NCBI GenBank assembly: GCA_937903155.1 | Contig: CALCZU010000131.1 | Coordinates: 59,915 to 123,914, forward strand | Source: an uncultured Bdellovibrionales bacterium | GTDB lineage: Bacteria; Bdellovibrionota; FAC87; UBA2466 | Length of the DNA: 64,000 nt | Direction: 5' to 3' | In this document: in pieces, positions 8,473-16,648 of the stretch | Layout: every line of letters starts with the position of its first letter | How positions within the stretch are numbered: the first letter of the stretch is position 1 | Notes under the pieces: model-generated | The model's input: the letters and a program-made list of their open reading frames with translations, nothing else | Told to the model about the DNA's origin: nothing | The model's database searches: none | Position numbers and translations under genes: made by a program

Positions 8473-9459
8473 CTATTTCCTCGCTTCAATAATAGAAAGA
8501 CCACGGGGTTGGCCCAAGTTTTTCCAAACGGCAGATTGAAAACCGACTTCTTTGCACCAAGTTTCCAATTCTTTGTGCGTGTAACTGTTTCCTCCTCGCG
8601 TGGTGACGAGCATCCTCACAGCGAAAGCGGCCGGGAAGGGAGGGGTTGTTCCCGTTTCATCGGGAATGAAATCGTGGATCCAAAGAACGCCTCCTGGTCT
8701 CAAAGCTTGGTACGCTTTTTTTAAAAGCATGAGATTTTCTTCGTAACTATGGGAGTGAACGATATGAGAAATCAGTGCACCGTCGAAGTTTTCTGGAAAC
8801 AAGTCTTTGTAAAAATCTCCGCCGAAAAGGTGAATACGATTTGCGACATCAGGATAAAACTCCTCGATGATTTCTTTAGTAGTTTTGAGCGTACTCTCCA
8901 TATCAAAAAGAGTGGCTTCGACATTGGCTTGCTCGGTACAAAGGAGCGCGGAGTAGGTGCCCGGACCCGCTCCGATATCCAAAAACTTGGCTTTTCGTTC
9001 GAGCTTTGGGAAATTTTTTGCGAGGATAGGCGCATTGTGCAAAGCAGTGCTATGCATCGCGCGAATAAAGGAGCGATTCTCTTCTGGGGACGAAAAGAAA
9101 TGCCCCGTCGGTAAATGACTTTTTCCAGTTTTAACGATTTCCGGAAGATCTCCGAGTTGTCCCCAAAGATTATCAATATGTTCCAACATCGAGTTCACAT
9201 TCTGCGCATGGGAACTATCGATGGCAGGGCTCAAGTCGCCGTATATTCCATCTTTCACGGAAAGAAGGTCCATGCTGGCTGCGACTTTTAGGATGATTTC
9301 CACCGAGCGCTTGTCTAATCCCAGGTCCGACGCAACTTCTGCGGCTGTTTTATGAGCGTTTCGAATCGGATCGAAAATTTTTAAACGCGTTCCCGTTAAA
9401 ACTGCTTTCAGGGAAAAGACAGAATTCATTTTTTCAACAAGTGTATCAGGTGCCAACAT
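8473..9459 (-). CDS. SAM-dependent methyltransferase (plant O-methyltransferase-like)
   Basis: The 328-aa product has an N-terminal winged-helix dimerisation-like region (residues 1-90) and a C-terminal class I methyltransferase domain. The SAM-binding motif LDIGAGPGTYS is at residues 160-170, and an acidic residue follows the second strand at Asp186. Further on GGVLWIHDF matches motif III of the Methyltransf_2 family, which methylates small molecules in natural-product pathways. It overlaps the 3' end of the aminotransferase gene by 14 bases. The methyl acceptor atom is not predictable. Confidence 0.85.
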   Translation of the reverse strand: MLAPDTLVEKMNSVFSLKAVLTGTRLKIFDPIRNAHKTAAEVASDLGLDKRSVEIILKVAASMDLLSVKDGIYGDLSPAIDSSHAQNVNSMLEHIDNLWGQLGDLPEIVKTGKSHLPTGHFFSSPEENRSFIRAMHSTALHNAPILAKNFPKLERKAKFLDIGAGPGTYSALLCTEQANVEATLFDMESTLKTTKEIIEEFYPDVANRIHLFGGDFYKDLFPENFDGALISHIVHSHSYEENLMLLKKAYQALRPGGVLWIHDFIPDETGTTPPFPAAFAVRMLVTTRGGNSYTHKELETWCKEVGFQSAVWKNLGQPRGLSIIEARK

Positions 9460-10516
9460 TTTTCTTCCCCTTAGTTAAAATTTCGCGGATTGCTTGAATC
9501 AAACTTTTTAATTCAGTGGTTTCGGTGAGCGTAATTCGAACGGCGTTGGATAGACTGGGGCCGATTTCTTTTACGATATAACCCCGGCGAAGCATCTCTC
9601 GATAAAATCCGCTGCTGTCAGAGGTTTCAAAAAGAACGGTGTTGCCTTCCGAAGGGTAGACTTTTACTCCGTGTTCTTGTAGCTCTTGCGAAACGGCGTT
9701 TCTTAAGCTTCGAATTTTCTCTCTTAACTTCAATACGGGTTCTATTTTTTTCAAGCGCCGGATCAGGTAGTCCTGGACGATTTGAGAGACGGGAAAAGGT
9801 GGACAAAGGAGCGTGACCGCTCGGATGACGGAAGGATCCGCAATAATCACCCCGGCTCTCAGTCCGGCGAGCCCCCAAGATTTCGAAAACGAACGCGTAA
9901 TCACTAAATTCGGAAAAAAATGTAAGAGCCTCAGTGCAGATTCTTTATCTGAAAATTCAAAGTAAGCCTCGTCGACGACGATGATTCCCGAGAATCGAAG
10001 ACAGAGCCTTTTCAGATCGTCGAGATGCAGAATCGTCCCGAGTGGATTATTGGGACGGTCGATAAAAATCATTTTCAGATGATTTGGAATCTTTGAAACG
10101 TCTAGCCGGTTTAAATCACATCCTGCGAGCTCTAATGGAACTGCATTCACTCCATTTAACTTTGCAAGCCGTTCGTAAAACCAAAACCCTGGGTTTAAAA
10201 ACCCAATCGAGTCTTTGGCTCTTGTAAAACTGCGCAAGAGAAGGTCGAGCGCGAAGTCCGAACCGGGCGTCAAGAATAAATAGGGAGTGAATACTTCCAC
10301 GCCGCTTTGTGCTTTCAGGTAGGAGGAGTAAAGACCCAAGATCTTTTCGTTGGGAGATTTTGGGTAAAAAGAATACGGCGTTTGGATGCTGAGTTCAGTC
10401 AAATCCAAACGAATGGAGTGGGGCGCTATTCCTTTTGGCGGAACGTGAAGTGCTAAAGGCTGGAGCGATTTTAATTCTTTTCTAGCAAGTGGATGCATGC
10501 GAATTCCGTCAGTCAT
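9446..10516 (-). CDS. PLP-dependent aminotransferase, HisC/CobD-like fold type I
   Basis: The 356-aa product has the landmarks of class I/II aminotransferases: RPNNPLG (Asn157), VVDEAYFEF (Asp182, Tyr185), and SFSKSWGLAGLR with the Schiff-base Lys212 and Arg220. Length and motif spacing fit histidinol-phosphate aminotransferase and its relatives, including the CobD decarboxylase. The N-terminal LDLTELSIQTPYS differs from the usual LxxNENP start of HisC, so a divergent substrate is likely. It overlaps the gene before it by 8 bases and the next by 14. A biosynthetic role in the operon is more likely than histidine synthesis, since no his gene is nearby. Confidence 0.8.
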   Translation of the reverse strand: MTDGIRMHPLARKELKSLQPLALHVPPKGIAPHSIRLDLTELSIQTPYSFYPKSPNEKILGLYSSYLKAQSGVEVFTPYLFLTPGSDFALDLLLRSFTRAKDSIGFLNPGFWFYERLAKLNGVNAVPLELAGCDLNRLDVSKIPNHLKMIFIDRPNNPLGTILHLDDLKRLCLRFSGIIVVDEAYFEFSDKESALRLLHFFPNLVITRSFSKSWGLAGLRAGVIIADPSVIRAVTLLCPPFPVSQIVQDYLIRRLKKIEPVLKLREKIRSLRNAVSQELQEHGVKVYPSEGNTVLFETSDSSGFYREMLRRGYIVKEIGPSLSNAVRITLTETTELKSLIQAIREILTKGKKNVGT

Positions 10517-11621
10517 TTAAAGTGAGCAAGGTTGCAACACGTGAAAACATTTGGCCGAGGACTATCCATGCCTGGTCATGAACTTCCGCTAATCTTTGGT
10601 ATTCTTTAGGACTCAGACACTCTAACAACTCCGCGCCGATGTCTGCGTGAGAGAGAGCGCCTCCATCGAGTTCCAAATGCAAGTTGAAGTGACCTCGAGC
10701 CGTCGAGGGATCAAAAATCCCAGCCATCTTTTTATAAAACACATTCGCTGAGCGCTCGACGACCCAGTGGACGATGAGAAGTTTTTCAGCGTCGGAAGAC
10801 GAGAGCATTTTCGACGGAAACCAATTACTAAGAGCGTCCAGTTCTGCGTCCCAAACAGAGGCTTGAGAATGACTCTTTCGCAATTGAACATTGTGGCCCA
10901 CTTCTTCTTGCAAATGCGCTTCGGCGACCACTCGATAATCGGGGAGGTGAGTAAAAGCGGCGCGCGTGAGCACCATTTTTTGAAAAGCATCCGACCAACA
11001 TTGAAAGAGTCCTAGAAAACGTTTCCTGTTATTCTCATTTTTCAAATACCCAGAATCCGCTAAGTCAAAAAGCGAATTTTCGGAAAATCGTTCTTGAGCT
11101 TCTAAATTGAGTTTCTTTAAACTTTCAAGGGTGTCAGCTTTTGCCTTCTCAATGGATAAGCGAGGTTTCTTGCCTGAAGAGAATTCGACTAACGCTTGTG
11201 ACGGCTCTTCGTAAAGTCCCCGTTGTTCAAACTGAATCGACAGTCCCCAAAAACCGTCTTGTCCCGCACCAATAAAACCGTGTTCGCAAGTGGGAGGAAC
11301 AAGAAGGGCATCGCCCGCAGTGAGCATGGTTTCTAGATCGCCTAAAGATTTGGCTTGTCCTTGGCAGATTAAAATCATCGAACTAATGGGATGACGGTGA
11401 GAATCTAACACCTCGCCGCTTTGCAAACGCACCCAGCTCATTGCGAGTCTGCTGTTGTCAGGGATGAAGCGCGCAAGCTCTTTGCTCTCGCGAAAGTCTT
11501 TTAAGATTCCGAGATTGTGCGCACCGTCTCCTTGAATCACTACATGAAGACTGGGAATATCACGTCTGCGAACGACTTGAACTTTTTCTAGATCCTTGAT
11601 TTGTGGATAAGCACATTTCAT
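10509..11621 (-). CDS. Cupin domain fused to a haem-oxygenase-like oxidase domain
   Basis: The first gene of the operon. An upstream in-frame ATG at 11690 is possible, but AGGGAG at 11628-11633 sits 6 bases before the ATG at 11621, so the shorter 370-aa form (MKCAYPQ) is preferred. Residues about 60-130 form a cupin: His75 and His77 in GEVLDSHRHP and His114 in PPTCEHGF are metal ligands, although the usual Glu of motif 1 is missing. Residues about 150-370 are all-helical and contain AEAHLQEEVGH, HWVVERS and HLELDGGALSHAD, like the acidic/His helices of haem-oxygenase-like diiron oxidases. The ligand spacing does not match known members exactly, so diiron chemistry is tentative. Confidence 0.6.
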   Translation of the reverse strand: MKCAYPQIKDLEKVQVVRRRDIPSLHVVIQGDGAHNLGILKDFRESKELARFIPDNSRLAMSWVRLQSGEVLDSHRHPISSMILICQGQAKSLGDLETMLTAGDALLVPPTCEHGFIGAGQDGFWGLSIQFEQRGLYEEPSQALVEFSSGKKPRLSIEKAKADTLESLKKLNLEAQERFSENSLFDLADSGYLKNENNRKRFLGLFQCWSDAFQKMVLTRAAFTHLPDYRVVAEAHLQEEVGHNVQLRKSHSQASVWDAELDALSNWFPSKMLSSSDAEKLLIVHWVVERSANVFYKKMAGIFDPSTARGHFNLHLELDGGALSHADIGAELLECLSPKEYQRLAEVHDQAWIVLGQMFSRVATLLTLND

Positions 11622-11880
11622 TTCCATCTCCCTAAACAGCGACCTTTTTCGCTTGATAGGAAACAGAGAGAGCAAAAGCCGGGCCAGCAATTTCGACTGG
11701 GGGTCCAGGCTAAACGCTCAGAGAATCGCACTGTTTTTAGTCGAAGTTTTGAGACGGCCTCTCAAAAACGAGATTTGGTGCAAATCCATTATCTTTTGAT
11801 CTCGCAACTTTCTTCTCCGAAACCGTTCTTCTTTGACCGCACGCGAAGGATCTGATGAGTTTGTGGAAACAGGAGGCACT
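11622..11880. other. Divergent intergenic region upstream of the biosynthetic operon
   Basis: About 259 bases lie between the operon start (minus) and the next gene (plus). It should carry promoters for both. The plus-strand gene has AGGAGG at 11871-11876. I see no strong palindromic operator. Confidence 0.4.
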
Positions 11881-12429
11881 ATGGTTCGAAGTTTATTGAT
11901 GGCGGGTGTTCTATTTCTTTCTACAATGGGTGACGCAAAAGATTTCAGTCCGTATTTTGATAAGTCGGTGGCAAAGCCGGTTTTGGATCATCGCAGGACT
12001 CTGAATGGACGCATCGGACTCATTGAGAGTGAACGCTGGTTGAACGGCAATGATGAATGGTCTTGTTTGCATGAAATGGCAGACGATATGATGACGGTTT
12101 TCGTAAATCCTTTTTTGCGGGAACACAAAAAGATGCCCAATGTGAATTTTCATCGCGAACAAACTCTAGAATGGCGTCTCGCCGTAGCTGGAACCAAATA
12201 TTGGTTCAAAGTGGTGAATGACGACAACGCAAATGATTTTTATGAAGTCTCGTTTCGCGCTTCAAGCGGTTGGAGTCGCGCCCATCAGAAATATCAATGC
12301 AATCTCTTTTTGGACACCCCACGTTGGTTTTACATGACCGATGCGAGCGGGGAGAGAATCTATGAACGTCTTCGTGGCCCAATCAATATCTTCCCAGCAC
12401 CCGGTATTGGTGGCGGAATTTTCAAATGA
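11881..12429 (+). CDS. Secreted protein of unknown function
   Basis: The 182-aa product starts at the ATG at 11881, 4 bases after an excellent AGGAGG site; an upstream in-frame ATG at 11833 would add 16 residues without a signal or ribosome site. The N-terminus (MVRSLLMAGVLFLSTMGDAK) is a signal peptide. The mature protein is polar, rich in Trp and Tyr, with two cysteines (in SCLHEM and QCNLFL) that could pair. No family is recognised. It converges on gene 12439-13008 with a 9-base gap. Confidence 0.6.
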   Translation: MVRSLLMAGVLFLSTMGDAKDFSPYFDKSVAKPVLDHRRTLNGRIGLIESERWLNGNDEWSCLHEMADDMMTVFVNPFLREHKKMPNVNFHREQTLEWRLAVAGTKYWFKVVNDDNANDFYEVSFRASSGWSRAHQKYQCNLFLDTPRWFYMTDASGERIYERLRGPINIFPAPGIGGGIFK

Positions 12430-12438
12430 CCGCTTCTG

Positions 12439-13008
12439 TTAATTTGGTTTTTTGAATTTTACGATCACCTGCGAGTATTGACCTTGATTTCCGTTCATTT
12501 CTTCGACGTGCACTTGCGTGTAACCGGCTGCAGCGGCTTGTTGGCCTGTCCAGGTTTTAAGAGCGGCTTCTTTGAGGCTGAGCGCGTGAGCGCCTGAGGT
12601 CAGTCGGTTAATCTCATCGAGGTTGTCGGACAATTCGTCTCCTTGTTTATTCCAGTTGCCTTCGATCTGGTCAAATCGCCCTTCGAAGTGCTTCAGAATT
12701 TTTTTGAATTCTTCCTTTCCTCTCAGGACTGAAGAACGTCCGTCCTTATCCTTTAAGGTTATGCTGAGGGCGAGTGTTCGCTTTCCGGGGATGGGCGATG
12801 CTAGAACATTTTTCCCATCTCCCATGATTTCGGCCGTGGCAAAAAAACGATGGTTTTCACCTTCCGCTTCAGCAACGGCATATCGATCGGGATGGCTGTT
12901 ATTGACGATCGTAGTGATGATAGGTGGACAGGTAGGCTTGCCGCGGCTTTTTCCAGCATAACTCAGAGGCGAAAAGCATAGGATGAATAAAATGAGGATT
13001 CGAACCAT
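12439..13008 (-). CDS. Secreted protein of unknown function
   Basis: A 189-aa protein with a signal peptide (about residues 1-19, ending LSYA-GK). The mature part is polar and mixed alpha/beta, with a single cysteine and a Lys/Glu-rich central segment that may be helical (residues 95-140). I do not recognise the family. It is transcribed towards the previous gene, and no terminator hairpin is visible between the two stops. Confidence 0.55.
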   Translation of the reverse strand: MVRILILFILCFSPLSYAGKSRGKPTCPPIITTIVNNSHPDRYAVAEAEGENHRFFATAEIMGDGKNVLASPIPGKRTLALSITLKDKDGRSSVLRGKEEFKKILKHFEGRFDQIEGNWNKQGDELSDNLDEINRLTSGAHALSLKEAALKTWTGQQAAAAGYTQVHVEEMNGNQGQYSQVIVKFKKPN

Positions 13009-13236
13009 CCTCTCATTCTATCAAATTGTGTGAATTTCACCATTTGTACCACCATTTCGTCGACAACCACCGTCCGAACATCTTTTTTCAGCGCACAACG
13101 ACCGGAAGTAACGGAATCAAAATGGGGGGACGGATGCTTACGAAAATTATGTCATGAGTTCTCTTCTCGCTCTGAAATTACGGGCAATTGTAATAAAGAT
13201 TGACGAATTCTCTCGAGGTAATGTTAGGTTCACCGG

Positions 13237-13617
13237 ATGGAAAATGTTATCCCGCTGAGAGGCAAAAATATTCTTGGAAGTGCGCTATCGCCTTGCTGCC
13301 ACAAACCTAAAACGGGATATTACCGAGATGGTTTTTGTTTCGTAGGAAGTGACGATGCGGGCAATCACTCGGTTTGTGCTATTATGACCAAAGAATTTCT
13401 CGAGTTTTCTGTCGCTCAAGGAAATGATCTTGTGACGCCCTTTCCGGAAGCGGGTTTCCCCGGTTTAAAACCCGGCGACCGTTGGTGCCTCTGCGCCGCC
13501 CGGTGGAAGCAAGCTTATGAAGCAGGCGTCGCGCCTCCCATTGCGCCCGAATCGACGAGTTCTGCCGCATTAGACGTAGTGCCACTCAATATCATTGAAA
13601 AATTCATTTTGAATTAG
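13237..13617 (+). CDS. DUF2237 family protein
   Basis: The 126-aa product matches DUF2237: KNILGSALSPCC near the start, TGYYRDGFC, GxHxVCAIMTKEFLEFS and the later GDRWCLCAARWKQAYEAG are all conserved features of that family. The cysteine positions (CC and CLC) suggest possible metal or redox use, but no function is established for the family. Length is normal. A stem-loop follows within 20 bases of its stop. Confidence 0.85.
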   Translation: MENVIPLRGKNILGSALSPCCHKPKTGYYRDGFCFVGSDDAGNHSVCAIMTKEFLEFSVAQGNDLVTPFPEAGFPGLKPGDRWCLCAARWKQAYEAGVAPPIAPESTSSAALDVVPLNIIEKFILN

Positions 13618-13632
13618 TGAGAATCCTAAAAT

Positions 13633-13664
13633 ACCGCCGTTGATTTGACTTGTTCGGCGGTTTC
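13633..13664 (+). terminator. Probable terminator after the DUF2237 gene
   Basis: A GC-rich 7-bp stem (ACCGCCG at 13633-13639, CGGCGGT at 13655-13661) with a 15-nt loop, followed by only TTT. The short U-tract makes it weak. Confidence 0.45.
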
Positions 13665-13680
13665 CCGTGAAAATGAACGA

Positions 13681-14085
13681 ATGAAAAAAATCGCGTCCTT
13701 ACTCGGCCTGTGTTCTTCACTTTTCTTCTTGAATTGTGCCACGACAAAGCCATTTGCCAACTCCGAAAAATCGAATCGAGATTGGGAAGAGATATTCCAA
13801 TGCATTCAAACCGCGCCTCCGGGAAAAAGTTGCGGAAGTGCATTCAAGTCTCATTCCTTCACTGCCAAAGTGAGCTCGATTCAAAAGGACAAATTAGGGC
13901 AAACTCAAGTAGTGTCGCGTTTCGGAGCCGGAGACAAAGCATTTACGTGTGAGTCCACTCGCGGAGAAGGCGATTCGTTGAACGCCGGAGACATTATTGA
14001 ATTCGAAGGGACGGTGAGCGGAGTCACTGTGAAGCCGATGCAGAGAGCCGTCGAGTTTAAGGATTGTACTATCCGCAAGTTATAG
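13681..14085 (+). CDS. Lipoprotein of unknown function
   Basis: The start ATG at 13681 gives MKKIASLLGLCSSLFFLNCAT, a lipoprotein signal with the lipidated cysteine at residue 19; an upstream TTG frame extension is not supported. The 134-aa product has two mature cysteines that may form a disulphide and a C-terminal beta-rich part with an OB-like feel. The segment GDIIEFEGTVSGV suggests an OB-fold-like binding module, which is an inference. No family is recognised. Confidence 0.6.
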   Translation: MKKIASLLGLCSSLFFLNCATTKPFANSEKSNRDWEEIFQCIQTAPPGKSCGSAFKSHSFTAKVSSIQKDKLGQTQVVSRFGAGDKAFTCESTRGEGDSLNAGDIIEFEGTVSGVTVKPMQRAVEFKDCTIRKL

Positions 14086-14153
14086 CCTTTAGTCCCTAGC
14101 TAAGAATCTACAAAACAAAAGTTAAGAAGGATTTCTCTTTATTTGATGAATTT

Positions 14154-14181
14154 GTCTTAGTTATCCGAAAATAACTTAGAC
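14154..14181. promoter_or_regulatory. Inverted repeat upstream of the protease gene
   Basis: Two 11-base arms (GTCTTAGTTAT and ATAACTTAGAC) with one mismatch pair and a 6-base spacer, 40 bases before the protease start and about 68 after the lipoprotein stop. No T-run follows, so an operator or mRNA hairpin is more likely than a terminator. Confidence 0.4.
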
Positions 14182-14221
14182 GAACCTAATTCAAATTCTA
14201 ATCAAAAAAAGAGAACTTCTG

Positions 14222-14971
14222 ATGAAATTTTTAAAGCAAATTTGTTTTTTTACGCTGACGTCCGCATTTCTATTCGGAGGCAGCGATGTCCGAGATATTT
14301 ACCAGAATCAGTCCGAGACTCGTCGAAAAGCGCTCGACTCTGAGTTTGAAATGGCGCTCGATCTGGGAGGGTGTGCAGGAGTGCTCATTGCACCGACTAC
14401 AGGTTTAAGTGCTGCTCACTGCAAAAAATCGGGAGCCGTTCGAAGTGGAATTGCATTGAGAGACGGAGCGGTTCCAGACGGAACAATTGTTCGCACTCTC
14501 GAAGTGGGTTCGTTTCAACAGTACGACTACTGGATCTTCGAAATCCAGTGGAAAAAGGGAGAGCTCCCTCACGGAATGCGGGTTGTTCCCTTTATCCAAA
14601 CAAGAGAAGACGATCTCAAGATGGGTGCCAATGATTCGGCCGAAAAAATCTATACGCTCGGTTTTCCTCAAGATATCAGCAATGGTAAACTGATTTATTC
14701 CTGGGGTTATGGAAAGAAAACTTCCAAGAAAAACCTGGTCAATAATATCAGTTTGATTAACGGCAACTCCGGCGGCGGAATTTTAAAAAGCACAGACAAC
14801 ATGCTAGTGAGTATCGTCAGTGGTGGCCCTCACATGTATGGTGAATGGGGCTGGAACAATAGCGATTGGAATGACAGCAGTCATTGGAATTGGGGCCCCG
14901 CTATGTGGCAAGTCTACGAAAAAAGCCCCCTCCTAAAATCGATTTTTCCGAACGGAAAAAACAAATACTGA
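14222..14971 (+). CDS. Secreted trypsin-like serine protease
   Basis: The 249-aa protein has a signal peptide (residues 1-20) and a chymotrypsin-fold domain. The catalytic triad can be read directly: His66 in LSAAHC, Asp102 in YDYWIFEI, and Ser183 in GNSGGG. It resembles the single-domain V8-like proteases more than HtrA, as there is no PDZ domain. The C-terminal tail has a run of Trp, Asn, Ser and His residues (residues about 209-225) that could bind a surface or be flexible. Its substrate is unknown. The last 39 bases overlap the convergent pseudouridine synthase gene. Confidence 0.85.
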   Translation: MKFLKQICFFTLTSAFLFGGSDVRDIYQNQSETRRKALDSEFEMALDLGGCAGVLIAPTTGLSAAHCKKSGAVRSGIALRDGAVPDGTIVRTLEVGSFQQYDYWIFEIQWKKGELPHGMRVVPFIQTREDDLKMGANDSAEKIYTLGFPQDISNGKLIYSWGYGKKTSKKNLVNNISLINGNSGGGILKSTDNMLVSIVSGGPHMYGEWGWNNSDWNDSSHWNWGPAMWQVYEKSPLLKSIFPNGKNKY

Positions 14972-15691
14972 GGCTAATCTAACGGATGAGAGTTTTTCCG
15001 GAAGCTGAAAAGTAGCGTCGTTTTTTTCGGTGGGATGTAAAAATCGAAGTGTTTGAGCGACTAAGGCAATTGAGCCCGGCAGATAGGGCGTCGTGCTTCC
15101 GTACCTACCATCTCCTAAAATTGGGCATCCTAAACTCGCTAACTGGGCACGAATCTGGTGTCTTCTACCTGTATGAAGTTTGACTTCGATGAGGCTAATG
15201 GCCGGGTAAGATTGGAGCACACGGTACTCGAGTTCTGCTTTCTTGGTTCCTGGAACTTCATTTTCATAAACTCGGCTTGGACCTTCTTCGGGTGACGAAA
15301 GATATTGAATAAGGTGCCCGCATTCGTTTTTAGGTGTTCCTTCCACTAGAGCTTCGTAAGTTTTTCCCACTTTTCGATCTCGAAAGGAAAGGGATAAGTC
15401 GGCAGCGGCGAGAGGAGTTTTTGCAAAGACTACAACCCCTGAAGCCGGGCGATCTAGTCGGTGAACCATTCCGAGATAGACTTTATCTGCTGTTTGCTCC
15501 TTCTGCCGCCGATAAGAACAAACCAAATCAAACAGATTTGCATTGTGCGCTTGATCTCTTTGAATCAACAGCCGGTGAGGTTTGAAGACAACAACGCACT
15601 GAGAATCTTCAAAAAGAATTTCTAGGGGAGGTGGACTCGCTGATTCCGGATCCACCACCAGTCTTGCGAATTCCTTACTGCTTAATTCCAT
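14933..15691 (-). CDS. RluA-family pseudouridine synthase
   Basis: The 252-aa product converts uridine to pseudouridine in rRNA or tRNA. The catalytic aspartate is Asp80 in HRLDRPASG (usual form HRLDxxTSG), and a later TGRRHQIRAQL matches motif III of the family. It begins with the catalytic domain and has no N-terminal S4 RNA-binding domain, like RluA and TruC rather than RluC or RluD. The Thr to Ala change next to the active site is a common variant. The exact target nucleotide cannot be told from sequence alone. Confidence 0.88.
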   Translation of the reverse strand: MELSSKEFARLVVDPESASPPPLEILFEDSQCVVVFKPHRLLIQRDQAHNANLFDLVCSYRRQKEQTADKVYLGMVHRLDRPASGVVVFAKTPLAAADLSLSFRDRKVGKTYEALVEGTPKNECGHLIQYLSSPEEGPSRVYENEVPGTKKAELEYRVLQSYPAISLIEVKLHTGRRHQIRAQLASLGCPILGDGRYGSTTPYLPGSIALVAQTLRFLHPTEKNDATFQLPEKLSSVRLASVFVFSVRKNRF

Positions 15692-15721
15692 TGGAATAGG
15701 ACTATCGTATCCGGGCCGGAG

Positions 15722-16648
15722 TTGTCATCGAACGAGATCTCAGGTTATGTTCCGGCGATGCAAAAGGGATTAGAACTTCCATTTCTTGGGTTTGGGGCCG
15801 GCCTTCGGCACGAACACTTTGATGATTTTTTAAAACATAAAAATCAAGTCATCCAGTGGGTAGAAGTCGTGACCGAAAATTTTCTGCCATGGGAAGATGA
15901 GGTCCCCAGATATCCCTACAAGATTTTAGAATCGATTCGGAAGGACTTTCCAGTCGTTTTTCATGGAGTTTCACTTTCGATTGGTTCGGTGGATCCGATC
16001 AGTCCTTCTTACTTAAAAAGATGGAAGCAACTCATCTCTGAATTTAACCCCGCATGGGTTTCTGACCATTTGTGCTGGACCGGCGTTAAGAATGAAAAAC
16101 TGCATGATCTTTTTCCTCTTCCTTACTCCAATGAGGCGTTGTCGTGGGTGGTCGAAAGAATTTCGCGCGTCCAGGAATTCTTAGGACGACGAATTCTCAT
16201 CGAAAATGTTTCAAGCTATGTAAGCTTTTCCGACGACGAAATGACCGAATGGGATTTTTTGGCAGAAGTCGCAAAACGGTCTGACTGCGGCATTCTCCTC
16301 GATGTGAATAATATCTATGTCTCCAGCCGCAATCATGGCTTTGATCCGCTTGATTATTTAAAAGCAATTCCGAAGGATAGGGTAGGGCAGATTCACGTCG
16401 CCGGACATACCGATAAGGGCGACCACTGCATTGATACGCATGACCACCCTGTGTGTGATTCGGTTTGGGATCTTTACCGCTGGGCGGCCAAAAATCTTCC
16501 GGAGGTCTCTGCGATGATCGAATGGGATGACCGAATTCCGACGCTCGAGCGACTCGAGGAAGAAGTTTCAAAGTTGAAAAGGATTTGGAAAGAAGAAAAT
16601 GATAGAAAATCATCCTCAAAATTTGTCGAAGCTACAATCGGACTTTAA
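15722..16648 (+). CDS. MNIO-family protein (DUF692), multinuclear non-haem iron enzyme
   Basis: The 308-aa product is a clear DUF692/MNIO member. Visible metal-site motifs include VFHGVSLSIG (His81), VSDHLCW (His116), LIENVSSYV, LLDVNNIYVS, IHVAGHTD, DTHDHPV and IEWDD. These TIM-barrel enzymes use iron to modify cysteine or other residues of ribosomally made peptides, as in methanobactin (MbnB) and bufferin synthesis. The gene overlaps the next one, a DUF2063 partner, by 50 bases, which is the usual pairing. The start is uncertain: TTG at 15722 or ATG at 15758. No small precursor peptide gene is visible next to it. Confidence 0.88.
   Translation: MSSNEISGYVPAMQKGLELPFLGFGAGLRHEHFDDFLKHKNQVIQWVEVVTENFLPWEDEVPRYPYKILESIRKDFPVVFHGVSLSIGSVDPISPSYLKRWKQLISEFNPAWVSDHLCWTGVKNEKLHDLFPLPYSNEALSWVVERISRVQEFLGRRILIENVSSYVSFSDDEMTEWDFLAEVAKRSDCGILLDVNNIYVSSRNHGFDPLDYLKAIPKDRVGQIHVAGHTDKGDHCIDTHDHPVCDSVWDLYRWAAKNLPEVSAMIEWDDRIPTLERLEEEVSKLKRIWKEENDRKSSSKFVEATIGL

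Noticed and set aside
12996..13006. tRNA T-loop-like GGTTCGAATCC on the minus strand
   Set aside because: It encodes the start of the secreted protein MVRIL..., and no acceptor, D or anticodon stem can be built around it.
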